A stretch of 64,000 bases of DNA from Oscillospiraceae bacterium (GTDB lineage Bacteria > Bacillota > Clostridia > Oscillospirales > Oscillospiraceae): positions 113,865-177,864 of the forward strand of contig CACXAQ010000004.1 of the NCBI GenBank assembly GCA_902765595.1, given 5' to 3'. Below the pieces are notes generated by a model. The model made no database searches and was not told where the DNA came from. It saw only the letters and a program-made list of their open reading frames with translations. This document shows positions 1-8,623 of the stretch, piece by piece (position 1 is the stretch's first letter; every line of letters begins with the position of its first letter). A program made the translations under genes and the position numbers.

Positions 1-1255
1 GGGCCAGCGTGGCAGGGTTACAGGAGACGTAGACCACACGATCCGGAGCCATGGAGGCCACTGCCTTGACCGCATCCTCATTCATGCCCTTGCGGGGCGG
101 GTCGACTACAACGATCTTTGGCCGCAGGCCGCGCGCCGCCAGCGTTTTTGCCGCCTCACCCGCATCTGAGCAGAGGAACTCCACGTTGTGTATACCGTTT
201 CGTTTTGCGTTCTCGCCTGAGTTTTTCACCGCCTCCGGCACGATTTCCGCGCCGATGACCGTTCCTGCGTCTCTCGCCATACGAAGACTGATGGTCCCGG
301 CTCCGCAGTAAAGATCGAAGACAAGATCTTCCGGCCCCGCTGCGGCATATTCGGCGGCCTTTTCATACAGACGCTCCGCCTGGGGCGGATTGATTTGAAA
401 AAAGGCCTGGGGTGCGATCTCAAACGCCAATCCGCAGAGATAGTCATGGAGCACGGCTTCTCCCCATAAGGTGTAAAAATCCCCGCTCAAGACTGTGTTT
501 CCCCGGGTCTTGTTGATGTTCAGAACGATCCCGGTCAGCTCCGGGCAGCGGGCGCGCAGATGTGCGATCAAGGCTTCTGTTTTTGCTCCAAAACCCTTGG
601 CAGAGGTTATGCAGAGCAAGGCATCCGCTGTCTTCGCGGCCTGCCGGCAAAACACGTGCCGCACGGTACCGCGCCCGCTTTCCTCGTCATAGGCAGAAAG
701 ACCTTCGCTGCGTAGAAACTCCGTTACCGCATCGGCACAGCGACAGCTCAGCTCCGTTTGCAGGAGACAGTTCAACACCGGAATCAGTTCGTGGCTTCTC
801 TCCCGATAAAAACCGAAGGCGGGCATACCATTATGATTTGCGACAGCAAAAATGGCCTTGTTGCGATAACTTTGGGTCTGCTCGCTTCCCAGGATCTCCT
901 TTGCCCGTACACGCTGCTTCCCGATGTGAAAGAGCGCGGCGTTGACCCGGTCCAGCTTGAAGCGAAGCTCCTCTTCGTAGCTCATGTGACGGGTATCACA
1001 GCCCCCGCATTTGCCGTAATAAGGGCAATCCGGCTCCACGCGGCCGGGCGAAGTGAGTAAAAGTCGTTCGCCTTTGGCATAGACGGCGCTGCCGGTGACC
1101 TTGAGGAGCTTGATGACCCACTGTTCTCCCGGCAGAGCATGCGGAACGAAGACTGCCCGCCCATTCAGATGGCAAACGCCAAGCCCTTCTGAGCTCCAGC
1201 CGTCGATCGTAACCGTATATACGTTGTTTTTCCTTAATTCTTCCATGTCATTCAT
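1..1255 (-). CDS. rlmD: 23S rRNA (uracil-C5)-methyltransferase, RlmD/TrmA family (3' end cut by window edge)
   Basis: This is a SAM-dependent RNA uridine C5-methyltransferase. Reading the minus strand from ATG at 1255 (a second in-frame ATG is at 1246) gives one open frame of about 418 codons that runs off the window. It opens with a TRAM-like beta domain. The motif CPYYGKCGGC follows, which together with a further cysteine ligates a 4Fe-4S cluster in RlmD-type enzymes. The SAM region reads DLYCGAGTISL. The catalytic region reads DPPRKGMNE and then VYVSCNPATLA, where the Cys of SCNPATLA is the family nucleophile. The truncation at the C-terminus is caused only by the window edge. RlmD, RlmCD and TrmA cannot be told apart from sequence alone. 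The Fe-S motif argues against TrmA. Confidence 0.9.
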   Translation of the reverse strand, partial: MNDMEELRKNNVYTVTIDGWSSEGLGVCHLNGRAVFVPHALPGEQWVIKLLKVTGSAVYAKGERLLLTSPGRVEPDCPYYGKCGGCDTRHMSYEEELRFKLDRVNAALFHIGKQRVRAKEILGSEQTQSYRNKAIFAVANHNGMPAFGFYRERSHELIPVLNCLLQTELSCRCADAVTEFLRSEGLSAYDEESGRGTVRHVFCRQAAKTADALLCITSAKGFGAKTEALIAHLRARCPELTGIVLNINKTRGNTVLSGDFYTLWGEAVLHDYLCGLAFEIAPQAFFQINPPQAERLYEKAAEYAAAGPEDLVFDLYCGAGTISLRMARDAGTVIGAEIVPEAVKNSGENAKRNGIHNVEFLCSDAGEAAKTLAARGLRPKIVVVDPPRKGMNEDAVKAVASMAPDRVVYVSCNPATLA

Positions 1256-1377
1256 CTTAACACAGAGAAGGTCCTCTTGCAATCGAAAGCCAGTGAAACA
1301 TTTTTGGAAAACTTTCTATTTCATATTCTTTTCCCGTATTCAAATACTATATCCGTAATTCTCTGAGGAGGCGCAAC

Positions 1378-1725
1378 ATGAGAAATAAAATCATTTGCAT
1401 TCTTTTCGCGGCATTCCTTTGCATGATCCTGTGCGGATGCGGTATGGATCAAACGGGCAACAGACCCGGGACGAATGACATGGACATCCTCCCGGACGTG
1501 ACGCCTATGATCTCTCCTGACACACAGGATGGTGTTGTCAACGATCATGACGGAGTCATTGGCAACAGTCACACCGATGGGGCCGACCATGACGATCACA
1601 ATGACGGCGGCACCAGCAGCGGCACCAACGGGACTGCCAACGGCGGCACCAACGGCGGCACCAGCAGCGGTACCAATGGAAGCACCTCTCCTACCACAGC
1701 ACCTGGAACCACTCAAAATCCGTAA
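1378..1725 (+). CDS. Small secreted lipoprotein with Gly/Thr/Asn/Ser low-complexity tail
   Basis: A predicted 115-aa lipoprotein of unknown function. Residues 1-20 form a signal peptide with a hydrophobic core, followed by the lipobox LCGC with Cys21 as the lipidation site. The mature part is acidic at first (many Asp/His, residues 30-75). It then becomes a repetitive tail of GGTSSGTNG-like and NGGTNGGT units, with no recognisable domain. A strong Shine-Dalgarno (GAGGAGG) lies 6 bases before ATG 1378. The gene is divergent from the rRNA methyltransferase and is followed by a hairpin terminator, so it is probably monocistronic. The low-complexity tail looks like a flexible tether. No function can be assigned. 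Confidence 0.75.
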   Translation: MRNKIICILFAAFLCMILCGCGMDQTGNRPGTNDMDILPDVTPMISPDTQDGVVNDHDGVIGNSHTDGADHDDHNDGGTSSGTNGTANGGTNGGTSSGTNGSTSPTTAPGTTQNP

Positions 1726-1748
1726 GGAAAAGGGCGCGCCCTGAAAGG

Positions 1749-1768
1749 AAAGGACGCGTCCTTTTTCT
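1749..1768 (+). terminator. Rho-independent terminator after the lipoprotein gene
   Basis: AAAGGACGCGTCCTTT is a self-complementary stem followed by a T-rich run, 24 bases after the lipoprotein stop codon. Confidence 0.6.
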
Positions 1769-1819
1769 TGCTTTTCTGTTGCTGTGGGGGTATCATACGA
1801 TCAAGAAAGGAGGGCCCCC

Positions 1820-2431
1820 ATGCTTTTTGTCTCATACGGAAATGTCGATTCGGTTCCATCAGATCCCGATGGCCTGGGGCTTTCCGAATACCGGCTTGAT
1901 CGCCTTGCGAAACTGCAGCCTGCAGAGAAGCGCAGACAGAGCATCGGCGCAGAGCTTTTGTTGGTAAAAGAGCTTTCTGCGGTTGGGGAAGCGTTTCCGG
2001 TCCCACTGCACATTGGATCGGGAATAAACGGAAAGCCCTGTCTGTTGGATTCGACCATTCATTTTAATCTTTCCCATTCCGGTCACTTTGCGGCCTGCGC
2101 GGTCTCGGACGCTCCTGTTGGTCTTGATATTCAGGTTATTAGCCCCTGCAGGGACGCGGTTTTGCGTCGCTGCTTCTGCCTCGACGAACAGGAATACGTC
2201 AGATCCTCGACAGACCGGGACGAGGCCTTTACAGAGATATGGACCCAAAAGGAGAGCTACATGAAAGCCTTGGGACTAGGCCTTCGAATACCCATGGATT
2301 CATTTTCCGTATTCGATTTGCCGGATGGCGCTTCTGCCTGGCATACGGCTTTGGAAGGAATGCACATATCGGTCTGCTCTCTCACCGGATCGGCTATCCC
2401 GGACACCGTCACCAAAAGGAAACTGCCGTAG
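1820..2431 (+). CDS. 4'-phosphopantetheinyl transferase, Sfp type
   Basis: This enzyme transfers 4'-phosphopantetheine from CoA to a carrier-protein serine, activating acyl, peptidyl or aryl carrier proteins. The 203-aa product carries the Sfp signatures in order: FNLSHSGHFAACAVS with GLDIQ (Mg/CoA binding) near the middle, and WTQKESYMKALGLGL (W-x2-KES-x3-K). The start at 1820 is chosen because AGGAGG sits just upstream at about 1809-1814. An upstream GTG at 1784 is in frame but has no such site. The protein is slightly shorter than Sfp (about 224 aa). No NRPS or PKS genes are in the window. It may serve fatty-acid synthesis (ACP), or clusters elsewhere. It converges on dapA with a shared terminator. 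Confidence 0.85.
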   Translation: MLFVSYGNVDSVPSDPDGLGLSEYRLDRLAKLQPAEKRRQSIGAELLLVKELSAVGEAFPVPLHIGSGINGKPCLLDSTIHFNLSHSGHFAACAVSDAPVGLDIQVISPCRDAVLRRCFCLDEQEYVRSSTDRDEAFTEIWTQKESYMKALGLGLRIPMDSFSVFDLPDGASAWHTALEGMHISVCSLTGSAIPDTVTKRKLP

Positions 2432-2453
2432 GTTCAAGCCTGCGGCAGTTTCC
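2418..2453. terminator. Bidirectional terminator between the Sfp-type gene and dapA
   Basis: The stem GGAAACTGCCG pairs with CGGCAGTTTCC around a short loop, with CTTTTCTT on the + side. The hairpin overlaps the last codons of the phosphopantetheinyl transferase gene and lies just past the dapA stop codon. Confidence 0.75.
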
Positions 2454-2458
2454 TTTTC

Positions 2459-3346
2459 TTATACCAGATTGAGCTCGCGCATGACGCCACGCAGCGTGTC
2501 CAGATGCCCTTCGGAGATCTGCGTCAAGGGAAGGCGCAGGACCCCGCTGTCAAGATCCAGCAGATGCATGGCTGCTTTGACGGGCATGGGGTTGGTCTCA
2601 ATAAAGAGCGTGGAAAAGAGAGAGGCATACTTACAGTAAAGCTCTGTCGCTGCGGCGTAATCCTGCTCAAGGCAAAGCTTGCAAAGCTTGGAGACCACGG
2701 CGGGGACCAGGTTGCTGGCTACCGAAATCACGCCCAGTGCGCCAAGCGCCATCATGGGGACGGTGTTGTCGTCGTTCCCGCTCCAGAGATTCAGTTCGTC
2801 ACCGCATAGGCTGCGCGTTTTGGCGATAAGGCTGAAATCTCCGGAGGCCTCCTTCACGCCGTTGATGTTCGGGTGTTTCGAGAGCGCCTGGTAGGTCTCG
2901 GCGCTGATCCCGATTCCGGTGCGGCTGGGGACGTTATATAGGATCATGGGGATGTCAACACGATCTGCCACGTAGCTGAAATGCTCGATCAGCCCCTTTT
3001 GAGAGGTCTTGTTGTAATAGGGTGTTACCATTAGTACGGCATCAGCGCCGACAGCCCTGGCGTTCTCCGCTTTTTTAAGCGCGGCGGAAGTGTTGTTTCC
3101 GCCGATGCCAACGATCACTTTCATTTTCTCACGACAGGCGTTCACGGTAAAGCGGACCAACTCATTGTGCTCATCCTGGCCCAGGGTGGCGTTTTCACCG
3201 GTGGTGCCGCAAACCACGATGGCGGCGGTGCCGCCTTCATATTGCATTTCCAGATTTTTCTGCAGTCGGCTGTAATCGATGCCCTTTTCGTCAAACGGGG
3301 TCACGATTGCGGTGCAGGAGCCTTGAAAGACAGGGTTTTTGCTCAT
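2459..3346 (-). CDS. dapA: 4-hydroxy-tetrahydrodipicolinate synthase
   Basis: It condenses pyruvate with aspartate semialdehyde, the first committed step toward diaminopimelate, lysine and dipicolinate. The 295-aa protein is of standard length. It shows VCGTTGENATL (substrate-binding threonines), MLYNVPSRTG (with the catalytic Tyr) and GVKEASGD (the Schiff-base lysine). The start at 3346 follows AGGAGGAAGCT. An in-frame ATG 33 bases upstream lacks a ribosome site. The only good promoter match upstream is of sigma-E type (3380-3408). That would suit a mother-cell role in spore dipicolinate supply. This is inference, because a vegetative promoter could have been missed. Confidence 0.95.
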   Translation of the reverse strand: MSKNPVFQGSCTAIVTPFDEKGIDYSRLQKNLEMQYEGGTAAIVVCGTTGENATLGQDEHNELVRFTVNACREKMKVIVGIGGNNTSAALKKAENARAVGADAVLMVTPYYNKTSQKGLIEHFSYVADRVDIPMILYNVPSRTGIGISAETYQALSKHPNINGVKEASGDFSLIAKTRSLCGDELNLWSGNDDNTVPMMALGALGVISVASNLVPAVVSKLCKLCLEQDYAAATELYCKYASLFSTLFIETNPMPVKAAMHLLDLDSGVLRLPLTQISEGHLDTLRGVMRELNLV

Positions 3347-3379
3347 AGCTTCCTCCTGAATGGATTTGGATTTCTGCAC

Positions 3380-3408
3380 AGTGTATGGGCTTCACCGCCT
3401 CGATATGC
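3380..3408 (-). promoter_or_regulatory. Sigma-E-like (mother-cell) promoter upstream of dapA
   Basis: On the minus strand GCATATC, 14 bases, then CATACACT. The Bacillus sigma-E consensus is KHATATT, 14 bases, CATACAHT. The predicted transcription start is about 27 bases before the dapA ATG. The match is by eye. Confidence 0.55.
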
Positions 3409-3417
3409 GCTCTACCA

Positions 3418-3446
3418 TTGAAATCAGGAGATAATTCTGTTATACT
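3418..3446 (+). promoter_or_regulatory. Vegetative promoter for the SpoIID-like/queA/tgt run
   Basis: TTGAAA (3418-3423), a 17-base spacer, then TATACT (3441-3446). It lies 31 bases before the GTG start of the next gene. Confidence 0.65.
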
Positions 3447-3477
3447 ACAAAAAATGTCTTTGAGAGGGGGATAATGT

Positions 3478-4794
3478 GTGAGGAAGATCCGAAAGATCCT
3501 ATGCGCTGCATTTTGCACATTGCTTCTGTTTTCCCATTATGTCTCTTTTGCTGCGCTCGCTGAAGATGCCTCGTCCCTGCGCAATCTGAAGGGAACGATC
3601 CCTTCGGAGAGTCCAGAACTGGACAGGGCCAACTACGTGGACGGCAGCATGTATGATAATCCGCCGACTGACGTGGAATATGTGCGCATCGGCCTTTGCT
3701 ACGGAGAAAAAGCAGCGGAGTTTGCTGTGTTTGAGAACACAAATGAAAGCGGCTTTTCCATCGGCGTTTATGATTGGCAGCGTCATTTTGTAGAGTATCT
3801 TACCACAGACCACGACTCCTTGACGGTCCTCTACTCGGATGTTGAAGAAGAGGGACTGGTGGTCCTTGCCGGAGAAGAACAAGAGTGTATCTATCAATCT
3901 GGTGCCAATGCAACTGTCGCGATCCAGCCAATCAACGGGGAGACCCTGTTTTGTGAAAACAGCTACCGCGGCGGTTTTGAGTGCTGCAAGACTTATGGGC
4001 AAAAGATGATTGTGGTAAACTGCGTCGGACTTGAGGACTATGTCAAAGGCGTGATCCCTTATGAAATGGCCGTCGGCTGGCCCATGGAGGCGCTGAAAGC
4101 TCAAGCGGTCTGCGCGCGTACTTATGTGGTTTATAACCAAAACCAGTTCGCGGAGTATGGCTTTGACCTGAACGACGGAACCCTTTGCCAGGTGTACAGC
4201 GGGACCGGCGGCGCGAACTGGTGGACGGACCAGGCCGTCGACGAAACAAGGGGAGAGCTTGTGCGTTACAAGGGCGAGATCTGCGAGATCTATTATTCCG
4301 CCGGGGACGGTGGGGCGACAGAGGATGGGCGCTATATGTTTGATACAGAGCGGCCTTATCTCTGCGGAAAAGTAGATCCTTTTGAGGCGGCGGAAGAATA
4401 CTACTACAGTTCCTGGAGCCAGATATACGATGGGGACGATATCAGGATCAAACTTCTCCTAAAGCAAAATTATCTGAAAATGACGATCGATCTGGAAACC
4501 ATCGCAAAACTTGAACCGGAGTATTCCGCCCTGGGAAACGTGGTCGCCGTTACCTTTATCGATGAAAACGGGAAAAGACTGCGCCTGGAGGGAAGAGACA
4601 GCTATATTGCTTTGGGCTTGCCGTCCTGTCGTTATCAGCTCAAACAGAGCGAGGGGAGTTTCCAATTCAAGGGAAGCGGACTTGGACATAACTGCGGGAT
4701 GAGCCAGTGGGGCGCCAAAGCCATGGACGAAGTGTATGGCTATGATTACAACGATATCATTCGATTCTATTTCACGGGAGCTTATATTGCATGA
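3478..4794 (+). CDS. SpoIID/LytB-domain secreted protein
   Basis: This 438-aa exported protein belongs to the SpoIID/LytB family. SpoIID is the lytic transglycosylase that thins septal peptidoglycan during engulfment. Residues 1 to about 28 are a signal peptide. Residues about 190-215 hold [20 protein letters not shown], the conserved region with the catalytic glutamate. The C-terminus holds [15 protein letters not shown], the second family hallmark. Translation starts at GTG 3478 behind GAGAGGGGG; the ATG at 3474 is out of frame. The gene overlaps queA by 4 bases (ATGA), so the two are translationally coupled. The N-terminal 100 residues are not typical of Bacillus SpoIID, so it may be a SpoIID paralogue rather than SpoIID itself. 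Confidence 0.85.
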   Translation: MRKIRKILCAAFCTLLLFSHYVSFAALAEDASSLRNLKGTIPSESPELDRANYVDGSMYDNPPTDVEYVRIGLCYGEKAAEFAVFENTNESGFSIGVYDWQRHFVEYLTTDHDSLTVLYSDVEEEGLVVLAGEEQECIYQSGANATVAIQPINGETLFCENSYRGGFECCKTYGQKMIVVNCVGLEDYVKGVIPYEMAVGWPMEALKAQAVCARTYVVYNQNQFAEYGFDLNDGTLCQVYSGTGGANWWTDQAVDETRGELVRYKGEICEIYYSAGDGGATEDGRYMFDTERPYLCGKVDPFEAAEEYYYSSWSQIYDGDDIRIKLLLKQNYLKMTIDLETIAKLEPEYSALGNVVAVTFIDENGKRLRLEGRDSYIALGLPSCRYQLKQSEGSFQFKGSGLGHNCGMSQWGAKAMDEVYGYDYNDIIRFYFTGAYIA

Positions 4795-5813
4795 AAAGAA
4801 CGGATTTCTCCTTTGATCTTCCGGAGGAACTGATCGCGCAGACGCCGCTGCAGCGCCGGGACGCGTCGCGCCTGCTGCATCTGGATAAAAATACCGGCGC
4901 GCTGGAGCATGCGCATTTCTATGATCTTCCCCGCTTTCTGCGAAAAGGGGACTGCCTGGTGCTGAACGATTCCAGGGTTTTGCCTGCCCGTCTGATCGGG
5001 ACCCGCTCCAGCGGCGGCGGCGTGGAGCTGGTGCTGCTGCGGGACCTTGGTGATGGAAAATGGGAGTGCCTCAGCCGCCCCGGGCGCAAAACAAAACCCG
5101 GGACCGAGCTTTCTTTCGGTGATGGGGAGCTGACGGCCACGGTCCTGGAAGTGGCGGAGGGCGGCAACCGGATCGTCCAGTTTCACTATGAAGGCATCTT
5201 TTTGGAGGTCTTGGAACGTCTGGGGAAAATGCCGCTTCCTCCTTATATCCGGGAGGAGCTGCAGGATTCGGAGCGGTATCAGACGGTCTATTCCCGAGAC
5301 CTCGGAAGCGCCGCGGCCCCCACTGCCGGGCTCCATTTCACAAAAGAGCTTCTGGCCCAAATCGAGGACATGGGCGTAAATATTGCGTATGTCACCCTTC
5401 ATGTGGGGCTCGGTACCTTTCGCCCCGTTAAGGAAGAAGAAATCGAGGATCACCCGATGCACGCGGAGTTTTGCATCGTACCGGAGCGCACAGCGGAGCT
5501 TGTAACAAAGACCAGGCGCGAAGGCGGCCGGATCGTTTCCGTGGGGACGACTTCCTGCCGCACGTTGGAGAGCTTTGCCAAAGAGGACGGTACGCTGGAG
5601 CCCTGCTCCGGATGGACCAATATCTTTATCTATCCCGGGTATCGGTTTAAGTGCGTGGACGCGCTGGTGACCAACTTCCATCTGCCGGAAAGCACGCTCA
5701 TCATGCTGGTTTCGGCTCTGGCCGGACGGGAGCATGTATTGAATGCCTATCGGGTCGCCGTGGAGGAGCGCTATCGTTTCTTCTCCTTCGGCGATGCGAT
5801 GTTCATCGATTAA
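4791..5813 (+). CDS. queA: S-adenosylmethionine:tRNA ribosyltransferase-isomerase
   Basis: QueA transfers and isomerises the ribosyl part of SAM onto preQ1-tRNA to give epoxyqueuosine in the wobble position of GUN anticodons. The 340-aa protein opens with [17 protein letters not shown] and has the family blocks [23 protein letters not shown] and [11 protein letters not shown]-like [12 protein letters not shown]. It lies directly before tgt, the enzyme of the preceding step, with 16 bases between them. The gene overlaps the upstream SpoIID-like gene by 4 bases. This queA-tgt-yajC order is a common bacterial cluster. Confidence 0.97.
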   Translation: MKRTDFSFDLPEELIAQTPLQRRDASRLLHLDKNTGALEHAHFYDLPRFLRKGDCLVLNDSRVLPARLIGTRSSGGGVELVLLRDLGDGKWECLSRPGRKTKPGTELSFGDGELTATVLEVAEGGNRIVQFHYEGIFLEVLERLGKMPLPPYIREELQDSERYQTVYSRDLGSAAAPTAGLHFTKELLAQIEDMGVNIAYVTLHVGLGTFRPVKEEEIEDHPMHAEFCIVPERTAELVTKTRREGGRIVSVGTTSCRTLESFAKEDGTLEPCSGWTNIFIYPGYRFKCVDALVTNFHLPESTLIMLVSALAGREHVLNAYRVAVEERYRFFSFGDAMFID

Positions 5814-5829
5814 GAAAAACGGAGACGCC

Positions 5830-6960
5830 ATGTATCGACTTATAAAACAAGAAGGACGCGCGCGACGGGGCGAATTTGAGACGCCCCACGGAACAGTCCA
5901 GACGCCCGTATTTATGAATGTTGGTACCCAAGGTGCCATTAAGGGGGCGCTTTCTGCCAGAGATCTGAAAGAGATCGGGTGTCAGGTGGAACTGTCCAAC
6001 ACCTATCATCTCCATGTGCGCCCCGGCGATTCGCTTATAAAGCAGATGGGCGGCCTGCACCGCTTCATGACCTGGGACGGCCCGATCCTGACAGACAGCG
6101 GCGGCTTTCAGATCTTTTCCCTTGCATCCCTGCGGAAGATCAAGGAGGAGGGCGTCCGCTTCAACTCTCATGTGGACGGGCGGCACATCTTTATGGGGCC
6201 GGAGGAGAGCATGCGGATCCAGGCAAATCTGGGCTCCGACATTGCCATGGCCTTTGACGAGTGCATCAAGATCCCATCCCCGAGAGATTACGTGGTGCGC
6301 TCCTGTGATCGTACCGTGCGCTGGCTGGAACGCTGCAAAAAAGCGCTTGCGGAGTATAACGCCGAGGACGACGCGGTGAATCCGGGCCAGATGCTTTTTG
6401 GCATCAACCAGGGCGCGGTGTTCCATGACATTCGTATCGAGCACATGAAGAAGATCGCGGAGCTGGATCTGCCGGGCTATGCCATCGGCGGCCTTGCGGT
6501 AGGGGAGACCCACCGGGAGATGTACGACACCATCGAGGCGGTGGAGGAGTATATGCCCAAAGACAAGCCCCGGTATTTGATGGGGGTCGGCACGCCGGGC
6601 AATATCATTGAATCTGTCGCAAGGGGCGTGGACTTTTTCGACTGTGTGATGCCGGCAAGAAACGGCCGCCACGGCCATCTCTTTACCTGGAGCGGCATTA
6701 TCAACATCAAGAACGAAAAGTATCAGACGGACGAGCAGCCCATTGATCCGAAGTGTGATTGTCCGGTATGCCGGCGGTATTCCCGGGCCTATCTGCGACA
6801 TTTGTTCAAGGCAGAGGAAATGTTGGCCATGCGCCTTGCGGTGGGACACAACCTGTATTTTTATAATTCCCTGACACGCAGGATCCGGGAGAGCTTGGAC
6901 GAGGGAAGCTTCGACAGCTTCCGTCGAAATTACACAGAAATCCTGGATAAAAGAATTTAA
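5830..6960 (+). CDS. tgt: Queuine/preQ1 tRNA-guanine transglycosylase
   Basis: Tgt exchanges guanine 34 of tRNA-Asp, Asn, His and Tyr for preQ1. The 376-aa product has the usual length. TDSGGFQIFSL contains the general acid/base Asp. GVGTPGNII and DFFDCVMPARNGRHG contain the catalytic nucleophile Asp. CDCPVCRRYSRAYLRHLF is the C-x-C-x2-C...H zinc site. The start at ATG 5830 is supported by GGAG 8 bases upstream. An earlier in-frame start would overlap the end of queA. The tRNA-Tyr at 23602 has a GTA anticodon and is a substrate type. Confidence 0.97.
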   Translation: MYRLIKQEGRARRGEFETPHGTVQTPVFMNVGTQGAIKGALSARDLKEIGCQVELSNTYHLHVRPGDSLIKQMGGLHRFMTWDGPILTDSGGFQIFSLASLRKIKEEGVRFNSHVDGRHIFMGPEESMRIQANLGSDIAMAFDECIKIPSPRDYVVRSCDRTVRWLERCKKALAEYNAEDDAVNPGQMLFGINQGAVFHDIRIEHMKKIAELDLPGYAIGGLAVGETHREMYDTIEAVEEYMPKDKPRYLMGVGTPGNIIESVARGVDFFDCVMPARNGRHGHLFTWSGIINIKNEKYQTDEQPIDPKCDCPVCRRYSRAYLRHLFKAEEMLAMRLAVGHNLYFYNSLTRRIRESLDEGSFDSFRRNYTEILDKRI

Positions 6961-6965
6961 GGTTC

Positions 6966-6994
6966 TTGCATTTGCCGTGCTTGGCATGTATAAT
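6966..6994 (+). promoter_or_regulatory. Promoter upstream of yajC
   Basis: TTGCAT (6966-6971), a 17-base spacer, then a perfect TATAAT (6989-6994), ahead of the yajC ribosome site. Confidence 0.7.
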
Positions 6995-7027
6995 AAGCCT
7001 ATACTTTTTTCGGAGGTTCACCCCAAT

Positions 7028-7366
7028 ATGTTTATTTTTCTTGAAGCGGCCCAGCCCACTGCAGGCCTGATGGATCCCATGTTCATCATTATGATCGTGG
7101 CGATGTTTGCGATTATGTATTTCCTCATGATCCGCCCGGAGAACAAGCGGAAGAAAAAGGCCGAGGAAATGCGCAACTCCCTGAGCATCGGCGATGAAAT
7201 CACCACCATCGGCGGTATGACCGGCAAGATCGTTCAGGTCACGGAAGATACTGTTACTTTTGAGACTGGCGAAGACCGGGTTCGGATCCAGACAAAGAAA
7301 TGGGCCATCCAGACCACCGCAAAGCTTGAGGCTGAGGAAGCCGCCAAGTATAAACGCAAAAAATAA
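7028..7366 (+). CDS. yajC: Preprotein translocase subunit YajC
   Basis: An accessory subunit of the SecDF-YajC complex, anchored in the cytoplasmic membrane. The 112-aa protein has a single membrane helix near the N-terminus (about FIIMIVAMFAIMYFLMIRP). This is followed by a basic stretch and the conserved block GDEITTIGGMTGKIVQV. The tail is rich in Ala, Glu and Lys. The start at ATG 7028 is backed by CGGAGG upstream. The sequence between 6977 and 7027 is open in frame, but it is the promoter and leader. secD/secF are not in the window. Confidence 0.93.
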   Translation: MFIFLEAAQPTAGLMDPMFIIMIVAMFAIMYFLMIRPENKRKKKAEEMRNSLSIGDEITTIGGMTGKIVQVTEDTVTFETGEDRVRIQTKKWAIQTTAKLEAEEAAKYKRKK

Positions 7367-7376
7367 TTGAATGCTT

Positions 7377-7421
7377 CACCCCCACAGGGAATAAGATGTT
7401 GTGATCTTATCTGTGGGGGTG
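7377..7421 (+). terminator. Long hairpin between yajC and the next membrane-protein gene
   Basis: CACCCCCACAG pairs with CTGTGGGGGTG, and inside it ATAAGAT pairs with ATCTTAT, giving an 18-bp interrupted stem followed by TTCTT. It could terminate yajC transcripts. Its 3' arm is also GGGGGTG, a possible ribosome site for an ATG at 7427, so it could alternatively mask translation of the next gene. Confidence 0.6.
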
Positions 7422-7465
7422 TTCTTATGGGCAAAATGGGAATAGGAGGAGGGAGCCTGCGCCTG

Positions 7466-7861
7466 ATGATCAAAAGCATGCTGCTTTGGACGCTCACAGC
7501 GTTGGCGCTTCTCACATTTTTCTCTTTTATTTTAAGCCGGACCGATACAGGTTCAGATGTGATCGGCTATGTTAGCTCGGGCATCAGCTTTCTCTGCGCT
7601 GTGGCAGCCGGTGCGGCTTCCGCGAAAAAGAACAGGGACAGGCCTTTGCTGCAAGGCCTGTTGACCGCGATTGTTCTTGTGATCCTCTTACTGACAATGG
7701 GCTTTCTCGCCCATGGGCAGTATTTGAATGCGTCAGGCATCCTCAGCGTTGTGACCTTTACCATATCCGGTGTGCTCTTTGGCCTTGTGATGTTCGGCAG
7801 CTTCAGACGAAAGAAAAGCAAAAAGGGACTGAAACGATCCCGAGCTTTCAGAAAAGGTTGA
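7466..7861 (+). CDS. TIGR04086-type four-helix membrane protein
   Basis: A 131-aa integral membrane protein with four hydrophobic segments and a basic tail (RRKKSKKGLKRSRAFRKG). It resembles the small YrzE/TIGR04086 membrane family often found beside yajC in Clostridia, whose function is unknown. I place the start at ATG 7466, 13 bases after AGGAGG. An ATG at 7427 in the same frame would add 13 residues and would use a ribosome site buried in the preceding hairpin. Confidence 0.7.
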   Translation: MIKSMLLWTLTALALLTFFSFILSRTDTGSDVIGYVSSGISFLCAVAAGAASAKKNRDRPLLQGLLTAIVLVILLLTMGFLAHGQYLNASGILSVVTFTISGVLFGLVMFGSFRRKKSKKGLKRSRAFRKG

Positions 7862-8009
7862 CATAATTCTTTCCGAATAAAACTTTTTTCAGGCGAAAAA
7901 AACACAAGATGTAGGCGAATGAGGGGAAAAAGGGGGATCGGAATCACAATAGTTTGTGTCAATAAGTTACAAGAGTTTACATAAAAGATTATTTTTTTGG
8001 AAAAAGGAC

Positions 8010-8038
8010 TTGATTACTTTGCAAATTTGTAATATATT
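8010..8038 (+). promoter_or_regulatory. Promoter in the AT-rich gap before the 8105 gene and xerD
   Basis: TTGATT (8010-8015), 17 bases, TATATT (8033-8038). The 243-base gap from 7862 to 8104 is strikingly AT-rich compared with its surroundings. I see no gene in it. Confidence 0.55.
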
Positions 8039-8104
8039 GTTGTCGAAGCGTCGTTATGTCAATCATTTTCTTATGATACTTCGTGCGGGGCAAGATCCAG
8101 TCGT

Positions 8105-8593
8105 ATGAATATGTCGGATCGTAATGCCTCAAGAGGAGATGTATCGTTTTCCTATCGCCTGATCATCTTTGCATTTTTTGTAACCGGCGTTTTCCTGGCG
8201 TTTTTCGGTTCCGTTTCGCTTCCGGCGGCACTCACGCCGAGGCTGTTTCTATGTGGGATGTTGGGGACCGTGATGCTTTCCTCCGCTTCTTTGTTCGGCG
8301 GCGTGCTTCTGCCGGCCTGTGCTTTGGCTTCCGGCGCCTTTTCGGAGATGATCGCTGTGTCCTGGTTTTCATGCTGGACGGAGGGCGTCAAGGATTATCG
8401 CACATTGCTGGGCAGCGTTGTTTTGGTTCCGGTATTCTTTCTCTGCGCATTTCATGGCATGGCGGTTTCGGGCGCCGTACAGTCAGCGTTGACAAGCGGC
8501 AGCCCCAGTGCAAAAATCACCTGCCAGCGCGAGATTTTTGCCGTTGTATTCTTTGCTGTGGCTGGCTTTGCCGCCATCTTCTATTTTACTTGA
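8105..8593 (+). CDS. Unrecognised polytopic membrane protein upstream of xerD
   Basis: A 162-aa protein with about four hydrophobic segments (around residues 18-38, 45-75, 100-122 and 140-160) and short polar links. I do not recognise its family. In Bacillus the gene upstream in the xerD (ripX) neighbourhood is spoIIM, also a small polytopic membrane protein. A distant relation is possible but I cannot show it. No strong ribosome site precedes ATG 8105. An internal ATG at 8111 or an upstream alternative cannot be excluded. It is 30 bases from xerD and probably co-transcribed. Confidence 0.65.
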   Translation: MNMSDRNASRGDVSFSYRLIIFAFFVTGVFLAFFGSVSLPAALTPRLFLCGMLGTVMLSSASLFGGVLLPACALASGAFSEMIAVSWFSCWTEGVKDYRTLLGSVVLVPVFFLCAFHGMAVSGAVQSALTSGSPSAKITCQREIFAVVFFAVAGFAAIFYFT

Positions 8594-8623
8594 GAGACAT
8601 CCTGCGGAAAGGAGGGGGATTCC

